DNA of 64,000 nucleotides from CAVTGO01 sp963734275 (GTDB lineage Bacteria; Actinomycetota; UBA4738; HRBIN12). Location: the NCBI GenBank assembly GCA_963734275.1, contig CAVTGO010000013.1, positions 1-64,000 of the forward strand. The letters are read 5' to 3'. Each line of letters opens with the position of its first letter. The stretch's first letter is position 1. Made by a program: the position numbers and the translations under genes. The notes under the pieces were generated by a model. That model saw only the letters and a program-made list of their open reading frames with translations, searched no databases and had not been told where the DNA came from. Below, one piece after another: positions 51,691-58,905 of this stretch.

Positions 51691-52731
51691 TCAGCCCGGC
51701 CGGACCAGGACCCGCACGCCACGCTCGCGGAGGTCCGCGATCCACGTCTCGGGGGAGAGCCATCCGACGGGGTGGATGACCCCACGGTCCCGCAGGTCTC
51801 CTTCGAGGAGTCGTTGCAGGGCCATCGCGCAGGGCAGGATCGCGAGTCGCTGGTCGCCGGTCAGGGCGGCCACGCTCACGCGCCGGTCGCCGTCCCACAG
51901 CTCGACCTGCAGGCACCCGCCCCCGGATCCGAGTCGACCGAACGGCCGGGAGATCGACGACAGGAGACCGGCGACCCGGGCGCGAGCCCGAGCGCTGAAC
52001 CGGGACCAGACCGGTCCGACGCCGAACACGAACAGGCCCGCCGGACCCCATCCGAGGACCACCCGGAACTCCGCTTCGAGGCCGAGGTCGCGGCGCAAGA
52101 GCGCACGGTCCGGGGAACGTCCGAGGTACGCGAGGCGGCGGCCGAGGGGAAGATCCACGCGCGTGGGGCGGCCGAAGCCGTTCGACAACGCGCTCGCGAT
52201 CGCTCCGGCGCCTTTCACGTTCCGGTTCCCGATGAACAGGGTGACCCGGGCGTTCTCGGCGCCCGGCAGGCGCTCGCGGCCCCACCGCGCGAGGGCCCCG
52301 GAGATCGCCGGCACCGTCGAGAGGCCGGGGATCACCGCCACGCCCGCGTCGCGCGCGGCGTCGTCGAGCGACCGGTCGTCGAGGAGCGGCACGACCCAGC
52401 CCTCGTGGTCGCCGATGTCCACCCAGTGGGCACCGGCCCGCACGGCCGCCTCCGGCAGCCCGGGCGAGAGTCCCTGGAACGGACCGGCGGCGCAGGCTAC
52501 CGCGACGCACCCGCGCGCCGCGAGGTTCAACGACCCGGTGTCACCGAGGTCGAGCGCCATCGCGGACGTGCGATCGGTCGCACCGAGTTCACGACGCGCC
52601 CCTTCGACCGCGCGAAGGTCGCGACCCGCCAGGATCAGATCGGCGGAGGTCGTCCGCAAGAGGTCGCGGGCGAGGAGGCGTCCGAAGACGCCGGAACCAC
52701 CGGCGATCAGGACGCGCGGGCGCTCAGCCAT
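51691..52731 (-). CDS. Saccharopine dehydrogenase-like NAD(P)-binding protein
   Basis: 346 residues from the ATG at 52731, inside the 3' end of the upstream gene (25-bp overlap). The Rossmann N-terminus is RVLIAGGSGVFGRLLARDLL and DLILAGRDLRAVEGARREL, then VAVACAAGPFQGLSPGLPEA and GAHWVDIGDHEGWVVPLLDD. This N-terminal pattern is typical of the saccharopine dehydrogenase/trans-acting enoyl reductase group. The middle has VAVIPGLSTVPAISGALARW. The reaction is not assignable; the family includes amino-acid, lipid and NAD(P)-sensing members. Confidence 0.78.
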   Translation of the reverse strand: MAERPRVLIAGGSGVFGRLLARDLLRTTSADLILAGRDLRAVEGARRELGATDRTSAMALDLGDTGSLNLAARGCVAVACAAGPFQGLSPGLPEAAVRAGAHWVDIGDHEGWVVPLLDDRSLDDAARDAGVAVIPGLSTVPAISGALARWGRERLPGAENARVTLFIGNRNVKGAGAIASALSNGFGRPTRVDLPLGRRLAYLGRSPDRALLRRDLGLEAEFRVVLGWGPAGLFVFGVGPVWSRFSARARARVAGLLSSISRPFGRLGSGGGCLQVELWDGDRRVSVAALTGDQRLAILPCAMALQRLLEGDLRDRGVIHPVGWLSPETWIADLRERGVRVLVRPG

Positions 52732-53348
52732 CGGCCGGTGAGACCCGCCCACACGACGAACAACGGCATCAGAGCCGCGGCGCTCGCGAACTGCCCGGCG
52801 GCCGAGGAGACGATCGTCGCGATCGAGAGCCACAACGCGACGATCCACACGGGAGCCGCCAGCCACAGCAGCATCGATGGGAGCTCCCGCCGGCCGGCCA
52901 ACGTCAGGAGGATCCCCGCGACGGCGTACAGCCCGTTGCCCAGGTAGCCGGTAAGGGCGACGGCGACCGATTCGACCACCGCATACGTCTCGCCTCGGAG
53001 ACCGGGAGACACCACCGCGAGGATGGTCTCCGCCCCGAGATCGGCTGCAAGGCCACCCGCGGCGCAAAGCAACGCGAGTCCACAGAGGATGGGTGCGCGC
53101 TCACGCCAGCGCGCGGCCAGAACCACGAAGAACCCGAGCAACGAGATGGCCGCGAGGTTCCAGACGAGCCAGCCCAGTCGCCAGGTCAACGTGTGATCTC
53201 CGACGTAGGCGATCCGGGCGGACAGGTCGCTCTCGCCGGCGGGGAGTCCGTGTCGCAGGGTGAGCAGCATCACGAGTCCCGCCGCCAGGTTCACCGCGGC
53301 CGCGATGTATGCGGCGGTCGCCGCGTGTCGCGGGGTCACGTCGACCAT
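52707..53348 (-). CDS. Hypothetical membrane protein, six helices
   Basis: 213 residues from the ATG at 53348, which has a TACACT -10 box 9 nt upstream (minus strand). Hydrophobic segments: AAYIAAAVNLAAGLVMLLTL, WLVWNLAAISLLGFFVVLAA, PILCGLALLCAAGGLAADLG, VVESVAVALTGYLGNGLYAV, MLLWLAAPVWIVALWLSIAT and FASAAALMPLFVVWAGLTGR. No charged catalytic residues are conserved within them that I can identify. No family recognised. It overlaps the saccharopine-dehydrogenase-like gene, so the pair is probably co-expressed. Confidence 0.72.
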   Translation of the reverse strand: MVDVTPRHAATAAYIAAAVNLAAGLVMLLTLRHGLPAGESDLSARIAYVGDHTLTWRLGWLVWNLAAISLLGFFVVLAARWRERAPILCGLALLCAAGGLAADLGAETILAVVSPGLRGETYAVVESVAVALTGYLGNGLYAVAGILLTLAGRRELPSMLLWLAAPVWIVALWLSIATIVSSAAGQFASAAALMPLFVVWAGLTGRWLSARAS

Positions 53349-53357
53349 GGCGTGGCC

Positions 53358-53363
53358 AGTGTA
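53358..53363 (-). promoter_or_regulatory. -10 box TACACT near leaderless start at ATG 53348
   Basis: On the minus strand TACACT is followed by 9 nt and the ATG. Confidence 0.4.
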
Positions 53364-53397
53364 GGGGAGCGCGGTTCCGACTCCCGCCTCCCGCGGG

Positions 53398-53718
53398 TCA
53401 GTGGCGGATGTCGAGCGCCCAGCGGAGCGCGCCGTCCAGCTCTCGTCGCGCCTTCTCGCCGAGTCTGCCGATCGGATCTGGGTCCAGCGACTCCTTCGCA
53501 ACGGTGAGGACGTTGTCGACGTTGACGACGGAGGCTCGCCCGAGACCCTCGGCCCGTCCAACGGGAACCTCGGACCCGATCTTGCGGGCTCGCCGGGTGA
53601 CCGGTGCGACCGTAACGCGCGTCCGCACGTCGGCGACGGCACTGCGGGTCAGGATGACGACCGGTCTTCGCCCGTAGCCGAGAGGGAGGTCGGCCCAATA
53701 GACCTCCCCGCGCCTCAT
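53398..53718 (-). CDS. MazF-type toxin, endoribonuclease family
   Basis: 106 residues from the ATG at 53718, overlapping the antitoxin stop (ATGA). MRRGEVYWADLPLGYGRRPV has the MazF beta-1/beta-2 start, followed by VTVAPVTRRARKIGSEVPVG and VVNVDNVLTVAKESLDPDPI, all typical of MazF/PemK. The loop Arg and the Thr of APVTR are in the positions that cut single-stranded RNA in other members. It pairs with the upstream small gene. A relative with the same core is at 56810, sharing VAPVTR, EVPVG and the DNVLT motif. Confidence 0.88.
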   Translation of the reverse strand: MRRGEVYWADLPLGYGRRPVVILTRSAVADVRTRVTVAPVTRRARKIGSEVPVGRAEGLGRASVVNVDNVLTVAKESLDPDPIGRLGEKARRELDGALRWALDIRH

Positions 53719-53933
53719 TCCTCGGGCCAGCCCCTCCCTGTCCAGGACTCGGGGGTGCGTCGGTACGACGCGATCGCAACGAGATCCCGCTCCGCCCATT
53801 CGAGGTCGCGGAGGTGGGCTGCGACGGCCCGTCGGATCAGCTCGCTGCGACTGACCCCGGCTTCCTCGGCCCGGGCGTCGAGGGCCTGCACGAGCTCATC
53901 GTCCAACTGGACGAGAACTTGTCGGCGCGCCAC
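53715..53933 (-). CDS. Ribbon-helix-helix antitoxin of MazEF module
   Basis: 72 residues from a GTG at 53933 (VARRQVLVQLDDELVQALDA). The N-terminus has the CopG/MetJ ribbon (VLVQLDDELVQALDARAEEA) and helix (GVSRSELIRRAVAAHLRDLE); the acidic C-terminal tail (TPESWTGRGWPEE) would bind the toxin. Stop and toxin start form ATGA. The longer frame to 53990 (MEGPVAPGRYENPYG) crosses the palindrome at 53949-53964 and is not preferred. RHH antitoxins with MazF partners are common in actinobacteria. Confidence 0.82.
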   Translation of the reverse strand: MARRQVLVQLDDELVQALDARAEEAGVSRSELIRRAVAAHLRDLEWAERDLVAIASYRRTPESWTGRGWPEE

Positions 53934-53948
53934 GTTCGCGACCCTACC

Positions 53949-53964
53949 ATATGGGTTCTCATAT
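53949..53964. promoter_or_regulatory. ATATG-N6-CATAT inverted repeat, candidate antitoxin operator
   Basis: Perfect 5-bp arms at 53949-53953 and 53960-53964, about 15 bp before the antitoxin start, in an A/T-rich patch. The minus-strand reading includes CATATGGT, usable as a -10 box. The site fits autoregulation by an RHH antitoxin. Confidence 0.4.
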
Positions 53965-54044
53965 CGACCGGGAGCGACAGGTCCTTCCACGCGGCGACCG
54001 TAGCAGGGTGGTCTGACGCGCTAGGTGTTGAGAGTCCCCGCGGC

Positions 54045-54225
54045 ACGAACGTCACGACGCGGGCATTCGTGCCGCTCGGGAGGAGGTCCCCGCCACGCGC
54101 TGACGCGTGCCCTGCTGGGCGATCTGGGCATCCGGCGTGCGGCGCTGGGCGATCTCCGCCGCCCGGTGCCCCTGGCCCGGACCCAACTTCGTGACCGTTC
54201 CACGCGCCGCACCCCGCCTCCACGG
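54045..54225 (-). pseudogene. Decayed partial duplicate of the SRPBCC gene
   Basis: This stretch without a gene copies part of the SRPBCC coding region about 417-421 bp away. GAACGTCACGACGC occurs at 54047-54060 and 54464-54477; a GAGGTCC-CGCCACGCGCT block at 54083 matches 54501; CGATCTCCGCC is at 54150-54160 and 54571-54581; TGACCG-TTCCACGC follows in both. Translated on the minus strand, GTNARVVTF echoes ATNAGVVTFHR. Substitutions and small indels are many, and no usable frame remains. The orientation and order are the same, so it is a tandem duplication now eroded. Confidence 0.6.
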
Positions 54226-54231
54226 GGATGC

Positions 54232-54258
54232 CCCCGGGGCCAACGGAGGGCCCCGGGG
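54232..54258 (-). terminator. GC hairpin after SRPBCC gene
   Basis: CCCCGGGGCC (54232-54241) and GGCCCCGGGG (54249-54258) form a perfect 10-bp stem with a 7-nt loop. It starts 10 bp past the SRPBCC stop on the minus strand. Confidence 0.6.
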
Positions 54259-54268
54259 ACGGCCACCG

Positions 54269-54724
54269 TTAGTTGTTCGAGATGTCCCCGCGATACCCGC
54301 CGGTCTCGATGCCGCGGGCCTCGATGAACTCCTTGAACCGCTCGAGGTCGCCCTTGGCCCGGTGCTTGACCACACCGATCGCGTCGGCGGCCTTCTCGAG
54401 CGCGCCCTCTGGCTCGAACTCGAGCTGCAGCATCACGCGGGTCGTGCCCTCGTCGATCCTGTGGAACGTCACGACGCCGGCGTTCGTCGCGCCCGACGTG
54501 GAGGTCCACGCCACGCGCTCGTCCGGGTGCTGCTCGGTGATCTTGGCGTCCCACGAGCGGCGCTGGCCGGCGATCTCCGCCTCCCAATGCATCCGGTCGG
54601 GACCCATCTGCGTGACCGATTCCACGCCCTCCATGAACTTCGGGAACTCCTCGAACTGCGTCCACTGGTTGTACGCGGTGCTTACTGGCACCGTGACGTC
54701 GATGGACTCTTCGATGCTGGACAT
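54269..54724 (-). CDS. SRPBCC family protein (polyketide cyclase/START-like)
   Basis: 151 residues from the ATG at 54724 with GGAAGGAGATCGCC upstream. The START-like fold is shown by SIEESIDVTVPVSTAYNQWT, FEEFPKFMEGVESVTQMGPD, MHWEAEIAGQRRSWDAKITE, VAWTSTSGATNAGVVTFHRI and a long C-terminal helix KGDLERFKEFIEARG. These cavities bind hydrophobic ligands; small stand-alone forms are stress-linked or coenzyme Q-binding-like in other bacteria. A decayed copy lies just downstream. The gene is on the minus strand between two MazEF modules and is divergent from the dehydrogenase at 54821. Confidence 0.85.
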   Translation of the reverse strand: MSSIEESIDVTVPVSTAYNQWTQFEEFPKFMEGVESVTQMGPDRMHWEAEIAGQRRSWDAKITEQHPDERVAWTSTSGATNAGVVTFHRIDEGTTRVMLQLEFEPEGALEKAADAIGVVKHRAKGDLERFKEFIEARGIETGGYRGDISNN

Positions 54725-54820
54725 GGCGATCTCCTTCCTTCGGCGGCTACAGGGAAGACCTACCCACCTTGTGCCGGTAGGAAACTGTTACCGACGCTCG
54801 GCTCCGCGATGATTGCCGGG

Positions 54821-55681
54821 ATGACCAAGATCGCGGTGGTGGGCCTCGGCGCGATGGGCGGGCGGATCGTGCGCCGGTTCCTCGATGCCGGGCACGAGGT
54901 CCTCGTGTGGAACCGCTCGCAGGGGCGGGCGGCCGAGCTCGAGCACGCGGGCGCGACACCGGTCGAGACCCCTGCCGAGGCCGCTCGGTCCGGCGAGGTC
55001 GTCATCACGATGGTGGCGGACCCGGCGGCGCTGACCGACGTGACCGAGGGCCCGGAGGGCGTCGCCGCGGGCGCCGGCGCCTCGACGACCGTGATCGAGA
55101 TGTCCACGGTCGGTCCCGGCGCGATCGCGCGGCTGGCGTCGGCGCTGCCCGAGGGACCGGGTCTGCTCGACGCCCCGGTCCTCGGCGGCGTCTCCGAGGT
55201 CGAGTCCGGCACGCTGAAGATCTTCGTGGGCGGACCGGCGGAGCTGGTGGAGAAGTGGACGCCGCTGCTGACCGCGCTCGGTTCGCCGATCCCCGTCGGC
55301 CCGCTCGGGTCGGGCGCGGCGGCCAAGCTCGTCGCCAACACCACGCTGTTCGGCGCCCTCGGCGTGCTCGGCGAGGCGCTCGCGCTGGCCGAAGCTCTCG
55401 GGTTGTCGCGCGAGGCGGCGTTCGACGTGCTGGGCGCGACGCCCCTCGCGGCTCAGGCTCAGCGCCGGCGTCCCACGATCGAGGCCGGCGAGTTCCCCGC
55501 GCGCTTCCGGCTGTCGCTCGCGCGCAAGGACGCGGATCTGATCGCCGAGGCCGCCGCGCAGACCGGGGTCGACCTGCGCCTGGCGGCCGCGGCTCGGGCA
55601 TGGCTGGCCGAGGCCGAGGAGGCGGGCCTGGGCGATCTCGACTACGTGGCGATGGTGGCGCGGATCCTCGGCGACCGCTGA
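54821..55681 (+). CDS. NAD(P)-dependent beta-hydroxyacid dehydrogenase family protein
   Basis: 286 residues from the ATG at 54821 (or 54809). The N-terminal Rossmann motif is IAVVGLGAMGGRIVRRFLDA with WNRSQGRAAELEHAGA, suggesting NADP binding (Asn-Arg-Ser). The substrate motif reads LLDAPVLGGVSEVESGTLKI and the catalytic Lys lies in SGAAAKLVANTTLF, as in 3-hydroxyisobutyrate and tartronate semialdehyde dehydrogenases. The C-terminal segment FRLSLARKDADLIAEAAAQT is typical. Substrate not determined. It stands alone between the SRPBCC gene and a small DUF6582 gene. Confidence 0.87.
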   Translation: MTKIAVVGLGAMGGRIVRRFLDAGHEVLVWNRSQGRAAELEHAGATPVETPAEAARSGEVVITMVADPAALTDVTEGPEGVAAGAGASTTVIEMSTVGPGAIARLASALPEGPGLLDAPVLGGVSEVESGTLKIFVGGPAELVEKWTPLLTALGSPIPVGPLGSGAAAKLVANTTLFGALGVLGEALALAEALGLSREAAFDVLGATPLAAQAQRRRPTIEAGEFPARFRLSLARKDADLIAEAAAQTGVDLRLAAAARAWLAEAEEAGLGDLDYVAMVARILGDR

Positions 55682-55750
55682 GCGCTTGCGCGGTTTGCCC
55701 GATCCCGGCGCCGGGTAGGCACCGAGAACCGGCGCGAGGAGGGACGAGCG

Positions 55751-55960
55751 ATGGCCGATCTCGACACGGAGGAACGCCGAAAGCTCGCGGACCAGGGCAA
55801 GGCGCTACCCGACGGGTCCTTTCCGATCCGCAACCGCGAGGACCTGAAGGACGCCATCCAGTCCTACGGCCGCGCGAAGGACAAGGACGAGGCGAAGCGC
55901 TGGATCAGGCGACGCGCCAAAGAGCTGAACGCCGAGAAGGAATTGCCCGAGGACTGGTAG
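55751..55960 (+). CDS. DUF6582-like small protein
   Basis: 69 residues, ATG preceded by GAGGAGGGACGAGCG. The sequence KLADQGKALPDGSFPIRNRE and AIQSYGRAKDKDEAKRWIRR then ELPEDW is that of a small helical protein found singly in actinobacterial chromosomes and also inside phage head-maturation proteins. No other phage gene is near, so a prophage origin is not supported. The Gly-Ser-Phe-Pro-Ile core and Glu-Asp-Trp end are conserved. Function unknown. Confidence 0.78.
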   Translation: MADLDTEERRKLADQGKALPDGSFPIRNREDLKDAIQSYGRAKDKDEAKRWIRRRAKELNAEKELPEDW

Positions 55961-55972
55961 GGCCCCGGCGCC

Positions 55973-56494
55973 TCAGTCGCCGGACTTCCCCGCCTTGAAC
56001 GCCTCGGCGGCGAGCTTGAGGCGGAACGGCTCCAGGCGATCTCGCTGTGCCTTCGCGCGCTTCGCGAGCTCGGCGAAGTCGAAGCCCTTCAGGCGCGGGT
56101 CGGAGCGCCCGAGCCTCGCGAGCGCTTTCCACAGCAGGCGCTTGCCCTCGATGCCGAGGGTGAGTAGCTCGAGCCCCTCGAGCCGGGCGACCTCCGCCGA
56201 GCCGGCGCCGAGCAACGGCACCCGCTCCCGGAGGCTGCCCAGCAGCTCGGCGCCGAGGGCCCCCACCCGCTTGACCGGGTTCGGGGCCGCTCCCACCCGC
56301 GCCATGACCTGCTCCAGGACGCCCCGGTCCTGCTCGATCTCGACGACGAGCTCGCCGAGTACCGACGACAGCTCCGTACCCGACTCTCGGTCCCTATAGC
56401 GCTCGGCCAGGCGGATCGCCGCCGCCGAGCCGGCCAAGTGATCGTTCAGATAGGCGTCCAGCCCTCGGTCCTGGTCCGTGCGGGTCGTCTCCAT
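55973..56494 (-). CDS. Hypothetical all-helical protein
   Basis: 173 residues from the ATG at 56494. It is predicted entirely helical: LDAYLNDHLAGSAAAIRLAE, ELSSVLGELVVEIEQDRGVL, PNPVKRVGALGAELLGSLRE, LEGLELLTLGIEGKRLLWKA. The His/Glu spacing in the first two helices (LNDHLAG, ELVVEIEQD) loosely recalls ferritin-like or DUF892 bundles, but metal ligands are not convincing. The basic C-terminal helix (KRAKAQRDRLEPFRLKL) is notable. The gene faces DUF6582 and is divergent from the second toxin-antitoxin pair. No function can be named. Confidence 0.65.
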   Translation of the reverse strand: METTRTDQDRGLDAYLNDHLAGSAAAIRLAERYRDRESGTELSSVLGELVVEIEQDRGVLEQVMARVGAAPNPVKRVGALGAELLGSLRERVPLLGAGSAEVARLEGLELLTLGIEGKRLLWKALARLGRSDPRLKGFDFAELAKRAKAQRDRLEPFRLKLAAEAFKAGKSGD

Positions 56495-56549
56495 CGGCAC
56501 CTCACATCCGTCGCCTGTTTGACCGTGGCATCCTAGTGCCCAGGGGTGG

Positions 56550-56555
56550 TATGCT
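56550..56555 (+). promoter_or_regulatory. -10 box TATGCT, leaderless start at ATG 56562
   Basis: Six nt separate TATGCT from the antitoxin ATG. A leaderless antitoxin followed by a toxin with a ribosome site would allow different translation rates. Confidence 0.5.
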
Positions 56556-56561
56556 CTCTGC

Positions 56562-56813
56562 ATGTCAGAACAGATTGCGGTTCGCATACCGGATGCATTG
56601 GCCGAGTCGCTCGAGGAGCTCGTGTCGACCGGCCGCTTCGAGACGAAGGCGGAGGCGGTCCGGACCGCCCTCGAAGGGCTCGTCGAGGCCGAGCGGCGGG
56701 GACGGGTCGGCGCGCTCATCGCGGATGCGTACCGACGGATCCCGCAGGACGATCAAGAGGTCGAGGCGGCGAGGCGTGCGGCGATCCGCTCCATCCATGA
56801 GGAGCCGTGGTGA
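56562..56813 (+). CDS. Ribbon-helix-helix antitoxin, second MazEF module
   Basis: 83 residues. MSEQIAVRIPDALAESLEEL gives the ribbon strand and first helix; ETKAEAVRTALEGLVEAERR the second helix. The acidic tail (QDDQEVEAARRAAIRSIHEE) would wrap the toxin. Its stop overlaps the toxin GTG (GTGA). It is not close in sequence to the first antitoxin, although both are RHH, while the toxins are clearly related. The leaderless promoter overlaps an area with short dyad symmetry (GGCATCC and GGTATGC), a possible operator. Confidence 0.85.
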   Translation: MSEQIAVRIPDALAESLEELVSTGRFETKAEAVRTALEGLVEAERRGRVGALIADAYRRIPQDDQEVEAARRAAIRSIHEEPW

Positions 56814-57127
56814 TCGAACCGGCTCGCGGAGAGATCTGGTGGGGGGAGGCACCGGATGCGAAGGGACGGCCATACCTGATCCTGACCCGGAACGAGGCGG
56901 TGCCGGTGCTCCGCACCATCTTGGTGGCTCCCGTCACCCGAACGATCCGAGGCATCCCCACCGAGGTTCCGGTCGGCCCGGAGGAAGGACTCCCCGACGA
57001 GGGAGTCGCCGCGCTCGACAACGTGCTCACCTTCCCGAAGACCCTGTTGGTCCGGCGGATGGGTTCCCTCACGCCGGCGCGCCGGGACGAACCGTGTGAG
57101 GCCCTCCGCGCCGCCACTGACTGCTGA
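56810..57127 (+). CDS. MazF-type toxin, endoribonuclease family, second module
   Basis: 105 residues from the GTG at 56810 (GAGGAG 5 nt upstream, 4-bp overlap with the antitoxin); a GTG at 56807 is possible. ARGEIWWGEAPDAKGRPYLI, TILVAPVTRTIRGIPTEVPV and AALDNVLTFPKTLLVRRMGS follow the MazF/PemK pattern. Compared with the toxin at 53398 it keeps VAPVTR, EVPVG and DNVLT but differs elsewhere. The catalytic Arg and Thr positions are present. The cleavage site cannot be read from sequence. Confidence 0.87.
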   Translation: MIEPARGEIWWGEAPDAKGRPYLILTRNEAVPVLRTILVAPVTRTIRGIPTEVPVGPEEGLPDEGVAALDNVLTFPKTLLVRRMGSLTPARRDEPCEALRAATDC

Positions 57128-57143
57128 GCGCACCTCGCGGGTC

Positions 57144-57149
57144 TAGCAT
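57144..57149 (+). promoter_or_regulatory. -10 box TAGCAT, leaderless start at GTG 57156
   Basis: Six nt separate TAGCAT from the GTG, with no ribosome site. Confidence 0.5.
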
Positions 57150-57155
57150 CGGCCG

Positions 57156-57818
57156 GTGGCGAGCCGAAGCGACGACGCCTCCGGGGCACGGTTCCGGACG
57201 TCTCCCGGCATGCGGGTGGTCGTCTCGGCGACGGCGGGGATCGTCGCCTCGGCGGCCGCCGCGTCCTTCGTGCCGTGGCAGGTCACGGTGCTCGCGGGAT
57301 GGGACGTTGCCCTCGCGACGTATATCGCGTGGATGTGGTCGAGCGTCGCTGGCCTGGACCCGGAGACGACACGCCGGGTGGCCATGGCCGAGGACCTGTC
57401 GCACGCGCAGGCCGAGGTCCTCCTGATCGCGGCGAGCGTGATGAACCTGGTCGTCGTCGGCCTCGCGCTCGTCGAGGCCACCGGTCAGGGCGTCGTCGAA
57501 GCCGGGCTGATCAACGGCGCCACGGTGCTGAGCGTTGCGCTGTCGTGGAGCGTGGTGCACACCGTGTACGCGTTCCGATACGCGCGCCTCTACTACGCCG
57601 AGGGGCAGGGGATCGACTTCGCCGGCGGTGCGCCGGACTACCGGGACTTCGCGTACCTCGCGTTCACGATCGGGATGACGTACCAGGTCTCCGACACGCC
57701 GCTGACGACGAAGTCGATGCGCCGGACGGCGCTCCGCCACACCTTGCTGTCCTACCTGTTCGGCGCGGTGATCGGCGCCACCGTGATCAACGTCGTCGCC
57801 GGCCTGTTCCGCGGCTGA
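57156..57818 (+). CDS. DUF1345 membrane protein
   Basis: 220 residues, leaderless GTG. Five membrane segments with the DUF1345 signatures: VLAGWDVALATYIAWMWSSV, VVHTVYAFRYARLYYAEGQG, DYRDFAYLAFTIGMTYQVSD and LRHTLLSYLFGAVIGATVIN. The Asp-Tyr-Arg-Asp-Phe-Ala-Tyr and Tyr-Gln-Val-Ser-Asp runs are highly conserved in the family, whose function is unknown. It follows the second toxin gene by 28 bp but has its own promoter. Confidence 0.9.
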   Translation: MASRSDDASGARFRTSPGMRVVVSATAGIVASAAAASFVPWQVTVLAGWDVALATYIAWMWSSVAGLDPETTRRVAMAEDLSHAQAEVLLIAASVMNLVVVGLALVEATGQGVVEAGLINGATVLSVALSWSVVHTVYAFRYARLYYAEGQGIDFAGGAPDYRDFAYLAFTIGMTYQVSDTPLTTKSMRRTALRHTLLSYLFGAVIGATVINVVAGLFRG

Positions 57819-57876
57819 ATGTGTCGGCCGAGCGTTCCGGCAGGATGATGTCTGCGTCGGACGACGAAGGGAGCTC

Positions 57877-58359
57877 GTGGTGCCGAAGATCGAGGTGGAC
57901 GGGTTCCTCGCGGACTCCGTGGTCAGGGCCGATGGCAAGCTCTACGTGCAAGGCGCCGGATGGAACCGCATCAGCGCCCCGCTCTTCCCCGCGGTCCACG
58001 ACCGGATCGGTATCGGGCTGCTGTTCAACGTCGAACCCGGAGGGCCGAGCGAACCGCATCGGTTCGAGATCCGGCTGGAGGACGCGGAAGGCAAGGAGCG
58101 CTCGTTCGGCGCCGCGCCGTCCGCGACGGACGAGCCGGTCAAGCGTATCGGCGGTGAGTTCACGACCGGGAGCGGGGAGCAGGACGAGAGGCAGCTCGTC
58201 GCCATGGCGATCAACCTGAACGGGATGTCGTTCTCCGGGCCTGGCGCGTACCGCTTCGTCGTCTCCATCGATGGGGCCGACGTGAAGGTGCTCCCGTTCC
58301 GCGTCCAGGCCCTCGCGGCCCAGGCCCCGCAGACGACGGGCGGGGCCGGCTACCTCTGA
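57877..58359 (+). CDS. DUF6941-like protein
   Basis: 160 residues, GTG at 57877 (or the next codon). The sequence KIEVDGFLADSVVRADGKLY then VQGAGWNRISAPLFPAVHDR matches a small family of beta-rich proteins annotated DUF6941; GAYRFVVSIDGADVKVLPFR is the second conserved stretch. It has no signal peptide. A Pro/Thr tail (QAPQTTGGAGYL) ends the protein. Its TGA is also the first three bases of the 17-bp tandem repeat that follows. Family assignment is from memory of the pattern and moderately sure. Confidence 0.65.
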   Translation: MVPKIEVDGFLADSVVRADGKLYVQGAGWNRISAPLFPAVHDRIGIGLLFNVEPGGPSEPHRFEIRLEDAEGKERSFGAAPSATDEPVKRIGGEFTTGSGEQDERQLVAMAINLNGMSFSGPGAYRFVVSIDGADVKVLPFRVQALAAQAPQTTGGAGYL

Positions 58360-58423
58360 GGCTCCGAGCGGCCTGAGGCTCCGAGCGGCCTAGGCTCCGA
58401 GCGGCCTGAGGCTCCGAGCGGCC
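58357..58423. repeat. Four tandem copies of a 17-bp unit
   Basis: TGAGGCTCCGAGCGGCC occurs at 58357-58373, 58374-58390 and 58407-58423; the third copy (58391-58406) lacks the G after T and reads TAGGCTCC. The first copy starts with the stop codon of the DUF6941 gene, and every copy carries TGA or TAG in that frame. The unit contains a short GGCTCCGAGC dyad. Confidence 0.9.
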
Positions 58424-58560
58424 GACCCCCGATGGGGAGCGGGAAAGCCCCGAAGGACCGATTCCGCTCGGACGCCCATCGAGGGGACCATGTTGGGAGG
58501 TATCCCCTCTACCCGGACGGGGTCCGCTCGGCCCACGCGAACGAGCGACCCGGAGATCGC

Positions 58561-58857
58561 ATGGCACAGGTCCTGGAAGTTCCCGAGCTCGAGTCCTGGT
58601 TCCTCGTCCACTGGCGTGACTCCGAGCATCCCGCGATCCTCATGGAGTTCGACACGCAGGAGGAGGCCGAGGATGCCCTCTGCGCCGCCTTCGCCGAGAT
58701 GACGATCAGGCTCGACGAAGACACCCCCCGGCTCCCCATCACGGTCTTCTCCGCGCTGACCATGCTGGAAGACCCGACCCTGCGTGGGGCACTGACGAGC
58801 TGGGATGCCGAGGTCGCGGAGCTCGATGCGATGGCGCAGCGGGCGATGGGCGCTTGA
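58561..58857 (+). CDS. Hypothetical protein
   Basis: 98 residues from the ATG at 58561 with CCGGAGATCGC upstream. Sequence MAQVLEVPELESWFLVHWRD, SEHPAILMEFDTQEEAEDAL and LRGALTSWDAEVAELDAMAQ suggests a small acidic alpha/beta protein. No family recognised. The open frame extends upstream to 58432, but that part (RSDAHRGDHVGRYPLY) has no ribosome site. Its neighbours on both sides are also small unknown proteins. A His/Trp-rich strand (WFLVHWRDSEHP) is the most distinctive feature. Confidence 0.6.
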   Translation: MAQVLEVPELESWFLVHWRDSEHPAILMEFDTQEEAEDALCAAFAEMTIRLDEDTPRLPITVFSALTMLEDPTLRGALTSWDAEVAELDAMAQRAMGA

Positions 58858-58891
58858 ACAGCTGAGTCGACCGCGGCCCGATCCTCCTCGC

Positions 58892-58897
58892 TACACT
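58892..58897 (+). promoter_or_regulatory. -10 box TACACT near leaderless start at ATG 58906
   Basis: Eight nt separate TACACT from the ATG. Confidence 0.4.
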
Positions 58898-58905
58898 CGT
58901 CGACG

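Noticed and set aside
55751..55960. Prophage remnant, suggested by DUF6582
   Set aside because: No capsid, terminase, integrase or att-like repeat is near; the gene is also common as a stand-alone chromosomal gene.
58357..58423. CRISPR array
   Set aside because: Units are 17 bp and directly adjacent with no spacers and no cas genes.
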